11,000 bases of DNA from CAZTAO01 sp964611645 (lineage in GTDB: Bacteria > Armatimonadota > UBA5829), in the NCBI GenBank assembly GCA_964611645.1, contig CAZTAO010000094.1, positions 1-11,000 on the forward strand. The letters are read 5' to 3'. Shown here one piece after another: positions 1 through 5,391 of this stretch. The notes beneath the pieces were generated by a model. It was not told the origin of the DNA. It was given only the letters and a program-made list of their open reading frames with translations, and made no database searches. A program made the translations under genes and the position numbers. Numbering within the stretch: the stretch's first letter is position 1; each line of letters starts with the position of its first letter.

Positions 1-89
1 CCTACGGCTATCATAATGACTCCGCATATTGGGTTGGCGAACAACGTTATCACCCCGGCTACAGTCAAGAGTTGGCCAAGGCAAGTCAT
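1..89 (-). CDS. Hydrophobic microprotein, partial (C-terminus beyond the window)
   Basis: Reading the minus strand from an ATG at 89, the first 29 codons are open to the window edge (MTCLGQLLTVAGVITLFANP, then ICGVIMIAV). The start is supported by an AAGGGAG ribosome binding site at 98-104, 8 nt upstream. The peptide is almost entirely hydrophobic with two cysteines (residues 3 and 22) and only one polar break (Asn-Pro at 19-20), so it probably inserts in the membrane as one long helix or a helix hairpin. It lies 39 nt downstream of another hydrophobic microprotein gene on the same strand and would be the fifth gene of the AAA+ ATPase cluster. No family is recognised. Translation is inferred from the binding site and composition only. 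Confidence 0.5.
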   Translation of the reverse strand, partial: MTCLGQLLTVAGVITLFANPICGVIMIAV

Positions 90-128
90 CTTGTTGTCTC
101 CCTTCTCCAGTCGAAACGCGTCTAGCGG

Positions 129-245
129 CTATTTCCTTACTCCGCCGAATAGAAACCAGAGTATGATGACGCCAATTACCCATCCGATGGTACCCAGTTT
201 AATGATACAGAACGCCGCTATCGCGATAGCTATCAGGCCGCACAT
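129..245 (-). CDS. 38-residue hydrophobic membrane microprotein
   Basis: This short minus-strand gene encodes 38 residues starting MCGLIAIAIAAFCIIKLG and ending GGVRK. The ATG at 245 is preceded by a perfect AAGGAG at 253-258 with a 7-nt spacer, one of the strongest ribosome binding sites in the window. Nearly every residue is hydrophobic except Lys16 and the basic VRK tail. A hydrophobic stretch at 3-15 and another at 19-35 suggest a short helical hairpin or one long transmembrane helix with the basic tail in the cytoplasm. It starts 43 nt after the stop of a 49-residue ORF and lies 190 nt beyond the AAA+ ATPase stop, same strand. No family is recognised; small toxins, pore-forming effectors and membrane anchors of mobile-element systems can look like this. 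Confidence 0.62.
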   Translation of the reverse strand: MCGLIAIAIAAFCIIKLGTIGWVIGVIILWFLFGGVRK

Positions 246-288
246 TGCTTCGCTCCTTCTCTCACTCTTGCTGTCGGTGCATCCTCAA

Positions 289-438
289 TCAGTTCGTCCA
301 AGCTTGGTTGTTGAACAGCCTTGCAGTGTCTGCGATCCAGAACCTATCCGACGCAAGTTCATCTACAATCAGGTCGCCGCACCCCTCTTCGCGATCCACT
401 ACGGACCACCATCGACGGTGTTGGCCGATCACGTTCAC
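289..438 (-). CDS. 49-residue ORF overlapping the AAA+ ATPase stop codon
   Basis: A GTG at 438 overlaps the TGA of the AAA+ ATPase (435-437) as GTGA, a geometry typical of translational coupling. The frame stays open for 49 codons to a TGA at 289-291. The product begins with the start residue followed by NVIGQHRRWWSVVDREEG and ends LFNNQAWTN. It is soluble in character, with four tryptophans and an acidic centre (DREEGCGDLIVDELASDRF). AGGA lies about 4 nt before the GTG; a second in-frame GTG at 432 would also be possible. It fills the otherwise unexplained gap between the ATPase and the 38-residue membrane gene. No family is recognised. The open frame could be chance, so coding status is uncertain. 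Confidence 0.4.
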   Translation of the reverse strand: MNVIGQHRRWWSVVDREEGCGDLIVDELASDRFWIADTARLFNNQAWTN

Positions 439-1853
439 TGTGTCCTGAACCCGATCTTTCCGCTGCTCCCGGCCTCCCGGAAGCCGGAGGTCTCTTCGGA
501 GGCGGCTTGGGCCAATTCATCCATCGTAACTATCGCGGGCCTGCTATCTGCCTCGGCCCGGACAATCGCCCGCCTGGCAGCGGCAAACACCGCATTCTTG
601 ATGTATCCGCCGGAAAATGCAAACCTTCGGGACAGAGACCCAACGTCCACGTCATCCGTCAGCGGAATCCTGGCAAGATATGCATCCCATATCTGCACCC
701 GCTCTTGTTCGCCCGGCAGTCCCATCTCCAGCTTCAGGGCAATCCTGCGGTCCAGGGCCTCGTCCAACTCCACCGCCCTGTTGGTGGTCAGTATCAGCAC
801 CCCATCGAACTTCTCAATCTCCTGGCAGAACACAAGAAACTGCTGGTTGAAGAACCTGTCGTTGCTGCGGTTGCCGGAGAGCCTCTTGCACAGCACGGCA
901 TCGCACTCATCAACCATCAGCACGCACCGTGTCTTCTTCGCAAATGCAAAGAGCCTGGCGATGTTCTTCTCAGTGTCGCCTACGATCCCACCCTCCAAGC
1001 CGGGGAACCGGGCAACGATCAAACTTATCCCCAACTCACCGGCTATCGCCTCTCCGAGCATCGTCTTGCCGGTACCAGGAGGGCCGTATAGCAGGATGGT
1101 GGCACCCCTGCCGTAGCGGGCAACCTCACCCAGACCCCACTCCTCCAGCAGCACACGCGATTGTCCGTGCTGGGCGAGCATGGCCTGCAGTCTGTTCTTT
1201 TGATCTCCGGATAGTACAACGTCGCCCATCTTGAACCGCGGCTCCCGTGTCTCGGCGATGTCGGCGTTCTCCTGTGGACGCCGATCCTGGGCGTCTGAAG
1301 CCGGAGAACCACCACCGCAGGGAATCTCTGTGGTCAGTTCCAGGATTATGTTGTCCGGGATTCTCAGGCACTTCATCAGGACACTCTCATTCGTCGGCCC
1401 GAACAACTGGATCAGGCCGTTATCAACAAGCGGGCTGCCTTGCATAATCCTGCGAGTCAGAAATGCCCTCGGACACTCAACTGTTGGCAAACTGAGGATG
1501 CTCGCGCCATCCATCTCCCTGCCACTGAAGCCCGAAGCGCCGGCTTTGGACTGTTCATAAAGCACGTGCATCAGGATGTCGATATCGACGCTGTCTAGAC
1601 CGTAGCAACTCCGAAACTCACGCAGATGCTGGATGCTGTCGTGTTCCCAGAGCCTACGCAATCTGCCGGCAGCACTTCGCAACGTCAGTTGTAATTCGCG
1701 ATCGGGACCGGAATTAGGGTCGTGCTTCGCGAATATGGGGTTCTTCTGAGAGTCCAGCTTATGCTGCAAGTCGAACATTCGGAAGTAGAGGTCTATTCCC
1801 TCTTCCAGGCTGACCTCCTGCCCGACAAAGGGGACGGGTTCGCTGTACGCCAT
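435..1853 (-). CDS. AAA+ ATPase with N-terminal extension
   Basis: A 472-residue ATP-driven remodelling enzyme, probably acting as a ring on protein substrates in the cytoplasm. The C-terminal half is a complete AAA+ module: Walker A GPPGTGKT at 257-264, Walker B VLMVDECDAV at 311-320, sensor-1 Asn in TTNR (358), a candidate arginine finger in LDRRI (368-370) and a sensor-2 segment FSGGYIKNAVF (413-423). No protease domain follows, so it is a stand-alone motor. The N-terminal 180 residues (YGLDSVDIDILMHVLYEQ, later SPLVDNGLIQLFG) have the look of the helical or winged-helix region found before some stand-alone AAA+ ATPases, including those of contractile-injection loci; that comparison is from memory. 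ATG at 1853 was chosen because GGAG lies 8 nt upstream; an in-frame extension to 2036 would overlap the upstream gene. It starts 73 nt after the zinc-knuckle gene stop. Substrate unknown. Confidence 0.9.
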   Translation of the reverse strand: MAYSEPVPFVGQEVSLEEGIDLYFRMFDLQHKLDSQKNPIFAKHDPNSGPDRELQLTLRSAAGRLRRLWEHDSIQHLREFRSCYGLDSVDIDILMHVLYEQSKAGASGFSGREMDGASILSLPTVECPRAFLTRRIMQGSPLVDNGLIQLFGPTNESVLMKCLRIPDNIILELTTEIPCGGGSPASDAQDRRPQENADIAETREPRFKMGDVVLSGDQKNRLQAMLAQHGQSRVLLEEWGLGEVARYGRGATILLYGPPGTGKTMLGEAIAGELGISLIVARFPGLEGGIVGDTEKNIARLFAFAKKTRCVLMVDECDAVLCKRLSGNRSNDRFFNQQFLVFCQEIEKFDGVLILTTNRAVELDEALDRRIALKLEMGLPGEQERVQIWDAYLARIPLTDDVDVGSLSRRFAFSGGYIKNAVFAAARRAIVRAEADSRPAIVTMDELAQAASEETSGFREAGSSGKIGFRTQ

Positions 1854-1926
1854 CGCTGAGACTCCTTTCACCCTGACTCCCAGAGGCCACGGTCGCGGGT
1901 TGATAGTGCCGATCCCGCGTGTCGGA

Positions 1927-2106
1927 TCAGTACCAGGTTTCGCCCTTGCCCATGCAAGTCCGGCAGATACCATCGCCGCGGCACCACATGCACGTCTGGC
2001 GATAGTCTTCCGGCTTCTTTGACTGGTTGGGGTCATAGTATTGCTTACCAGTCCCTTTGCACGACTTGCACCGACCAGTTCCGTTGCAGTCTTTACACTT
2101 AGGCAT
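1927..2106 (-). CDS. Small DnaJ-type zinc-knuckle protein (four CxxCxGxG motifs)
   Basis: A 59-residue protein, MPKCKDCNGTGRCKSCKGTG at the N-terminus. Four zinc-knuckle motifs occur in two pairs: CKDCNGTG (4-11) and CRTC-adjacent CKSCKGTG (13-20), then CMWCRGDG (39-46) and CRTCMGKG (48-55), separated by a polar linker with YYDPNQSKKPEDYRQ. The pattern is that of the cysteine-rich domain of DnaJ, which binds two zinc ions and unfolded protein, but here there is no J-domain. The ATG at 2106 has GGAGG at 2116-2120 with a 9-nt spacer; an in-frame upstream start at 2160 lacks this. It is the first gene of the minus-strand cluster and precedes the AAA+ ATPase, so a role as substrate adaptor or chaperone partner is a reasonable inference. 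Similar zinc-knuckle domains also occur in other small proteins. Confidence 0.8.
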   Translation of the reverse strand: MPKCKDCNGTGRCKSCKGTGKQYYDPNQSKKPEDYRQTCMWCRGDGICRTCMGKGETWY

Positions 2107-2143
2107 TGTCCTATACCTCCGCTGAGAATTCTGAACGCACATC

Positions 2144-2149
2144 ATTCTA
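2144..2149 (-). promoter_or_regulatory. Possible -10 box for the zinc-knuckle/AAA+ cluster
   Basis: TAGAAT on the minus strand lies 23 nt before the GGAGG of the zinc-knuckle gene. No good -35 sits 16-18 nt further upstream. Instead the palindrome at 2174-2189 begins right beside that position, which could mean activator dependence. Weak call. Confidence 0.3.
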
Positions 2150-2173
2150 CCGCAGGGCAAGAGAGTGCGACGG

Positions 2174-2189
2174 CGTAACTGGGGTTACG
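2174..2189. repeat. Palindrome CGTAAC-TGGG-GTTACG
   Basis: Perfect 6-bp arms around a 4-nt centre. It lies just upstream of the likely promoter of the minus-strand cluster. The core GTAAC...GTTAC recurs in the larger inverted repeat at 2443-2468, next to the integrase promoter, so both may be sites for one element-encoded or host regulator. Confidence 0.55.
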
Positions 2190-2442
2190 TGGTGTCCTTG
2201 CGTTATCATCATTCGTTCTCTCCTTAGTTGTTTCATTCCCGTCATTGGGGCGACACTCGGTTGTAGATGTCCCCAGAATTCACTGGGCAATGCTCAGCAG
2301 GCTTCTGAGCTGGAGACGGACATATAGGCGTTATCGACAAATGCCTCTCAGAATCGAATTCTACGAGGTCGGATTCTATGCCGCCAACACTTGGCTTCCA
2401 CAACAGATGCACGGAAGTGCGGCACAGCGGATTGCGGTAGGC
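2190..2442. other. Intergenic region between the divergent ATPase cluster and integrase
   Basis: Together with its flanks (2107-2546) this 440-base stretch separates two divergent transcription units. I see no convincing gene in it. A 69-codon frame from ATG 2341 ends in TGA overlapping the integrase ATG, but it has no ribosome binding site at a usual distance. The region is where an excisionase or control protein gene would often sit, but no helix-turn-helix sequence is evident. Confidence 0.4.
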
Positions 2443-2468
2443 GTGGTAACCGAACAACTCGTTACCAC
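2443..2468. repeat. Inverted repeat GTGGTAAC / GTTACCAC
   Basis: Perfect 8-bp arms at 2443-2450 and 2461-2468, centre 10 nt. It ends 16 nt before the -35 box of the integrase promoter, a fitting place for an operator or for a recombinase/excisionase binding site. It shares the GTAAC core with the palindrome at 2174-2189. Confidence 0.55.
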
Positions 2469-2484
2469 CCTACTCGTTTGCGTG

Positions 2485-2513
2485 TTGTCGTTTCCGATGC
2501 AACCTGTTACTAT
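2485..2513 (+). promoter_or_regulatory. Probable integrase promoter
   Basis: TTGTCG (2485-2490) and TACTAT (2508-2513) are separated by 17 bp, four of six consensus bases in each. Transcription would begin near 2520, giving a leader of about 27 nt before the integrase ATG at 2547. Confidence 0.5.
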
Positions 2514-2546
2514 GAGTGCCTCGAATGCTGCGGGTGGGAGATTGCT

Positions 2547-3710
2547 ATGAGTGTAAAGAAGATCGCAGACAAGAGCGGTAAGCTGAGATGGCGCGCGGAT
2601 TTCGATGGTCCCCCTGCTCCAGACGGGAAACGCACCCAGCATAGGTTCTGGTGCCCTGCCAAGACAAAGGCAGAGGCCGAGGCGTATGAAGCCGAACGGA
2701 AAGATGAGATCTTCAGCAAGCGTCCGGCTGCAGCCAAATGTCTTACTCTGGGAGATTACATTCGTGAGTGGTTGGATGAAGCTGAGAAACGGCTATCCCC
2801 GACAACTCATAACTCCTACGGTAAGAATGCGCGTAATCACATCTACCCGCGGCTCGGGAACATAGAGCTATTGGAGCTGAGACCGATAGACGTGCAGAAG
2901 TTCCTTGAGTTCCTGGCTGAGAAAGGCAACAAACAGACCGGCAGTTCCTTGTCACCCAAGACCATACACAATATACATGGACTCCTGAGCTCTTGTCTGA
3001 GTGATGCTTACCGGTTGGATACCATTCCGATTAACCCAATGGACAAGGTAAAGGCGCCAAGGGTGCCAAAGCGTGAGATCAAGGTTGCATCGCTGGAGGA
3101 CATAGCGAAGACGCTAAAAGCCATCGAGGGGTGGAAGTACCGTATCCCCGTGCTCGTGGTTATGTACATAGGCGTCAGAAGCGGAGAGGCTTTGGCCCTG
3201 CAGTGGGCTGATATCGACTTCGAAACTGGCTACATCACCGTGAGACATAACCTCATACAGGTACCGGGTCGTGTTGAACTGAAGGCAACGAAGTCTGAGA
3301 ACGTAAGGCTCGTGAAGATGGACATCGATCTGCAGGAGATACTCTCGGTCGAACACGAGAGGCAGCAATCCGAGGGGATAGAAACGCCGTGGGTGGGATG
3401 TAACGAGGATGGTGAGTGCCTAACTCCCGGTGGAATAAACCGAGCATTCGGACGCTTGGCCAAAGAACACGGTATCCACATCAGAGTGCATGGATATCGA
3501 CACACACAAGCCACAGCGCTGATGGAAGCAGATATACCTACTACCATCGTGGCGGCTCGTCTGGGACACGCTACGACGGCTTTCACTCAGGACAAATATC
3601 AGCACGCCAGGCCCAGCATGCAGGACCCTTCCGTAGCCGCAATACACAAAATGATGGAGGCTGCTAAGCGGTTCAACAGTGAGGCTGATACGGCTTCGGA
3701 AACCGAGTAG
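2547..3710 (+). CDS. Tyrosine recombinase (phage/ICE-type integrase)
   Basis: A 387-residue site-specific recombinase. The N-terminal part (about 1-60) fits an arm-type DNA-binding domain of Tn916/phage-type integrases, followed by a core-binding SAM-like domain (about 65-160) and the catalytic domain (about 180-355). The catalytic set is complete: Arg211 in IGVRSGEAL, Lys249 in ATKSENVR, His315 and Arg318 in HGYRH, His341 in RLGHA and the nucleophile Tyr351 in DKYQHA. The length is typical of this family. ATG 2547 follows GGGAG at 2536-2540 by 6 nt, and a promoter is readable at 2485-2513. The stop is 88 bp from the CCA end of tRNA-Ser, so it most likely inserts its element at the 3' end of that tRNA. 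It looks intact. Confidence 0.95.
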   Translation: MSVKKIADKSGKLRWRADFDGPPAPDGKRTQHRFWCPAKTKAEAEAYEAERKDEIFSKRPAAAKCLTLGDYIREWLDEAEKRLSPTTHNSYGKNARNHIYPRLGNIELLELRPIDVQKFLEFLAEKGNKQTGSSLSPKTIHNIHGLLSSCLSDAYRLDTIPINPMDKVKAPRVPKREIKVASLEDIAKTLKAIEGWKYRIPVLVVMYIGVRSGEALALQWADIDFETGYITVRHNLIQVPGRVELKATKSENVRLVKMDIDLQEILSVEHERQQSEGIETPWVGCNEDGECLTPGGINRAFGRLAKEHGIHIRVHGYRHTQATALMEADIPTTIVAARLGHATTAFTQDKYQHARPSMQDPSVAAIHKMMEAAKRFNSEADTASETE

Positions 3711-3731
3711 TCCATACCGAACATGGAATGT

Positions 3732-3777
3732 TCTCGGAAGATTTGTGGAATCAATGTGGAATCGAGAGCTTCCGAGA
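3732..3777. repeat. Inverted and tandem repeats between integrase and tRNA-Ser
   Basis: A 9-bp perfect inverted repeat (TCTCGGAAG at 3732-3740, CTTCCGAGA at 3769-3777) encloses two direct copies of TGTGGAATC at 3744-3752 and 3755-3763, one 11-bp turn apart. No T-run follows on either strand, so it is not an intrinsic terminator. The place, between an integrase gene and its presumed tRNA target, suits arm-type recombinase binding sites. Confidence 0.5.
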
Positions 3778-3798
3778 CTCTAATTCGAGGCTAACTCG

Positions 3799-3830
3799 TG
3801 GCGGAGCGGGTGGGATTCGAACCCACGAGG
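3799..3830. other. Presumed attachment site at the tRNA-Ser 3' end
   Basis: The T arm and acceptor end of tRNA-Ser is the usual recombination core of tRNA-targeting integrases, and the adjacent integrase supports its use here. No second copy of this segment is present between 1 and 3798, so the other end of the element must lie outside the window or have decayed. Limits of the core are not visible. Confidence 0.45.
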
Positions 3831-3889
3831 GAGTTGCCCCCCTACAGCATTTCCAGTGCTGCTCCTTCGACCAGCTCGGACACCGCTCC
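3799..3889 (-). tRNA. tRNA-Ser (anticodon GGA), CCA encoded
   Basis: The minus strand folds as a class II tRNA: acceptor GGAGCGG (3883-3889) with CCGCTCC (3803-3809), D arm TCC...GGA, anticodon stem CAGCA/TGCTG with loop CTGGAAA (anticodon GGA, plus-strand 3852-3854), a long variable arm with GGGGG/CTCCC, T arm GTGGG-TTCGAAT-CCCAC, discriminator G at 3802 and an encoded CCA at 3799-3801. The long variable arm and anticodon both give serine. Its 3' end faces the integrase at 2547-3710, and the gene remains intact, as expected when an element restores the tRNA 3' end on integration. Confidence 0.96.
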
Positions 3890-3902
3890 ATTTCGCCTAC
3901 AC

Positions 3903-3932
3903 ATACTACCACACGGGGAGTTTGAGCGTCAA
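3903..3932 (-). promoter_or_regulatory. Promoter of tRNA-Ser
   Basis: On the minus strand TTGACG (3927-3932) and TAGTAT (3903-3908) are 18 bp apart. The -10 box ends 13 nt before the mature tRNA 5' end, so a short 5' leader is expected. Its -35 box is one half of the palindrome at 3926-3945. Confidence 0.7.
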
Positions 3933-3945
3933 CGCGCGTTGACGC
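3926..3945. promoter_or_regulatory. 20-bp palindrome holding two divergent -35 boxes
   Basis: GCGTCAACGC followed by its exact reverse complement. Each half supplies a TTGACG -35 element, one for tRNA-Ser (minus) and one for the pilin-like gene (plus). The symmetry could be a by-product of two consensus -35 boxes placed back to back, or a protein-binding site that switches both promoters. Confidence 0.75.
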
Positions 3946-3968
3946 ACACTGGCCCAGTGGGCTATAGT
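3939..3968 (+). promoter_or_regulatory. Promoter of the pilin-like gene
   Basis: TTGACG (3939-3944) and TATAGT (3963-3968), spacer 18 bp. The spacer contains a second perfect inverted repeat, CACTGG-C-CCAGTG (3947-3959). The start of the gene is at 4010. Confidence 0.65.
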
Positions 3969-4009
3969 AGGTAATCGAAGTCACCCGGACTGAGGTTGAG
4001 CATTTCACG

Positions 4010-4513
4010 ATGGACCCAATTCGACTCGCCAGATGGTCAACTGCGCTCGCCGTAACAATCGCCGCCATTGCCTTGCTGGTAGGGCTTATGTTGGTGGTCA
4101 TATCGCAGGTGCCGTCCGCGAGGCACAAACTTCGGTGCAAGTCCAACATGATGGCCATCAGCGCGGCGCTTCAGCGCTACTACTGGCCAAACGAAACCTA
4201 CCCCGACAACCTTGACGCGCTCCGCAAGGATTACCTCAAAGAACCGGGAGTCCTTCGCTGCCCCGCGGACAAGTCTCCCGGAAGAAAACCCAGCTACGAC
4301 TACATTAAGCCCGCGCCGAATGCCCCAGGCAATGCGATAGTGCTTTCGTGCGACCGCCACCGAGGTTCATTCGGAAAACGTATCCGGTTCACAGTCACCA
4401 AAGACGGTGAGTGGGATGTGGGATATGCTGAAGATGCCCTACGCATCAGTCCACCACAAAAGCAACGGCGTCCCCAATCAGGAGACGCCGTGAAACCCAC
4501 ATCACCGAAGTAG
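4010..4513 (+). CDS. Pilin-like membrane-anchored protein
   Basis: A 167-residue protein with a single N-terminal membrane helix (about 11-32, STALAVTIAAIALLVGLMLV) and an exported polar domain. The stretch KLRCKSNMMAISAALQRYYW, then NETYPDNLDALRKDYLKEPGVLRCPAD, matches the layout of pseudopilin and DUF1559-type proteins, where a helix ends in CxSN...I..ALQ.Y and a 'YP..LDAL' segment follows. The hallmark GFTLIE prepilin-peptidase site is absent, so it is probably not processed and assembled as a normal pilin. The C-terminus is basic and proline-rich. ATG 4010 is the first start after the promoter, though its ribosome binding site is weak (GAGG at 3992-3995, spacer 14). The stop lies only 8 nt from the stop of the convergent LTxxQ gene. 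Function unknown. Confidence 0.72.
   Translation: MDPIRLARWSTALAVTIAAIALLVGLMLVVISQVPSARHKLRCKSNMMAISAALQRYYWPNETYPDNLDALRKDYLKEPGVLRCPADKSPGRKPSYDYIKPAPNAPGNAIVLSCDRHRGSFGKRIRFTVTKDGEWDVGYAEDALRISPPQKQRRPQSGDAVKPTSPK
4465..4491. repeat. Hairpin at the 3' end of the pilin-like gene
   Basis: Perfect 8-bp arms ACGGCGTC (4465-4472) and GACGCCGT (4484-4491) with an 11-nt loop, inside the last coding residues. The nearest T-run is TTTT at about 4514, too far for a standard intrinsic terminator. It may stabilise or help end the transcript at this tight convergent junction. Confidence 0.35.
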
Positions 4514-4521
4514 TTTTGCCG

Positions 4522-5274
4522 CTAGTTGAGCAGAGCGTCTACGTCCAGTTCAGCGTCGCCCGCAGGCGCGGCGGTGTTCCTGGCAGCGCCTTGCCGACCC
4601 TGGCGCCGAGCGCCAGGCTGACCGGCGCCCGTGCGACCGGCCCCAGCTCCTCGCAGCCCCTGGCCTCTTCCAGCGCCGGCCCCAATCTTCTTGATGGCGG
4701 CATCAGCTTTTTCGCGCTGCGCCGGCGTCAGAATGGAGAGTATTTTATCCATCACGGCCTTGCGAAGCGGCCGCAGCTTCTCCATCTTCTGCGCGGGAGT
4801 AAGTGAGGTGTCCTCACGAATGGCCTTCAACTGCGCGGCATTGTCAGTCACGATAGTCTTGACCTGTGCCTTTTGAGCGTCTGTGAGGTCGAGATTCTTC
4901 AGGAATCCCATAAATGCCATCGCGCCTTTTCTAGGCAGGCGAAGGAGTCTCGCCCCGATTGCTGCCTTGGCGACCTTGTCACGCTGCTCGGGCGTCAGGA
5001 TGTTGTATACGGCATCAGACGCCGCGCCGACCAATTCCTTGACCTTGGTAACCTTCTGAGGCCGCGGCACGCTGGCATCCTTCAGGCCCTTGATATCTGT
5101 CATCAACTGCTTTCGGATGTCTGTGATCTGCTGAATTTGATCGGCAGTGAGTCCAAGCCGATTGGCGAAAGCCTGGCGCTGGCCGGCTCGCGGCGCGGGA
5201 TCCGGGGTCTGCGCGGCGGCTGCAATGCTCAGGGCAACAACCAACACCAATACTGCTACTACAATGGTTCTCAT
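4522..5274 (-). CDS. Periplasmic LTxxQ (Spy/CpxP-like) protein
   Basis: A 250-residue secreted protein. Residues 1-20 form a signal peptide (MRTIVVAVLVLVVALSIAAA, likely cut before AQTPD). The mature part has five LTxxQ motifs: LTADQ (42), LTPEQ (93), LTDAQ (130), LTPAQ (158) and LTPAQ (182), arranged as two repeats, 42-100 and 130-190. Spy and CpxP of enterics are single-repeat periplasmic chaperone or stress-sensor proteins of about 160 residues, so this looks like a duplicated form. A tail (198-233) rich in Gly, Arg, Ala and Gln follows, then an acidic end DAELDVDALLN. AAGGAG lies 7 nt before the ATG. Chaperone activity is inferred from the family. Metal resistance, as in zinc-responsive members, is an alternative. 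Confidence 0.82.
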   Translation of the reverse strand: MRTIVVAVLVLVVALSIAAAAQTPDPAPRAGQRQAFANRLGLTADQIQQITDIRKQLMTDIKGLKDASVPRPQKVTKVKELVGAASDAVYNILTPEQRDKVAKAAIGARLLRLPRKGAMAFMGFLKNLDLTDAQKAQVKTIVTDNAAQLKAIREDTSLTPAQKMEKLRPLRKAVMDKILSILTPAQREKADAAIKKIGAGAGRGQGLRGAGAGRTGAGQPGARRQGRQGAARNTAAPAGDAELDVDALLN

Positions 5275-5391
5275 CTTCTAGCTCCTTGTAACCAAATGGG
5301 AATTCTCTTACGTATGTTGAGACGGCGATGGCAGCGGTTCGGTTACACGTCACTTGAGATGCGATAGAATCGCGGTGGTCTCGAATGCGCG

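Noticed and set aside
16..1116. Long plus-strand open frame of 366 codons
   Set aside because: It lies opposite the AAA+ ATPase, whose motifs are unambiguous, and opposite two microprotein ORFs with good ribosome binding sites; the serine- and proline-rich translation is typical of an antisense frame.
1854..2036. N-terminal extension of the AAA+ ATPase to 2036
   Set aside because: It would overlap the zinc-knuckle gene, its residues are low in conserved character, and a good ribosome binding site precedes the ATG at 1853.
2245..2550. Plus-strand open frame ending with TGA that overlaps the integrase ATG, with a possible start at 2341
   Set aside because: The ATGA overlap is suggestive, but there is no ribosome binding site at a normal distance, it spans the inverted repeat and the integrase promoter, and the translation resembles no excisionase or regulator.
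3732..3777. Inverted repeat as transcription terminator for the integrase or tRNA-Ser
   Set aside because: The 28-nt loop is long and no T-run follows on either strand.
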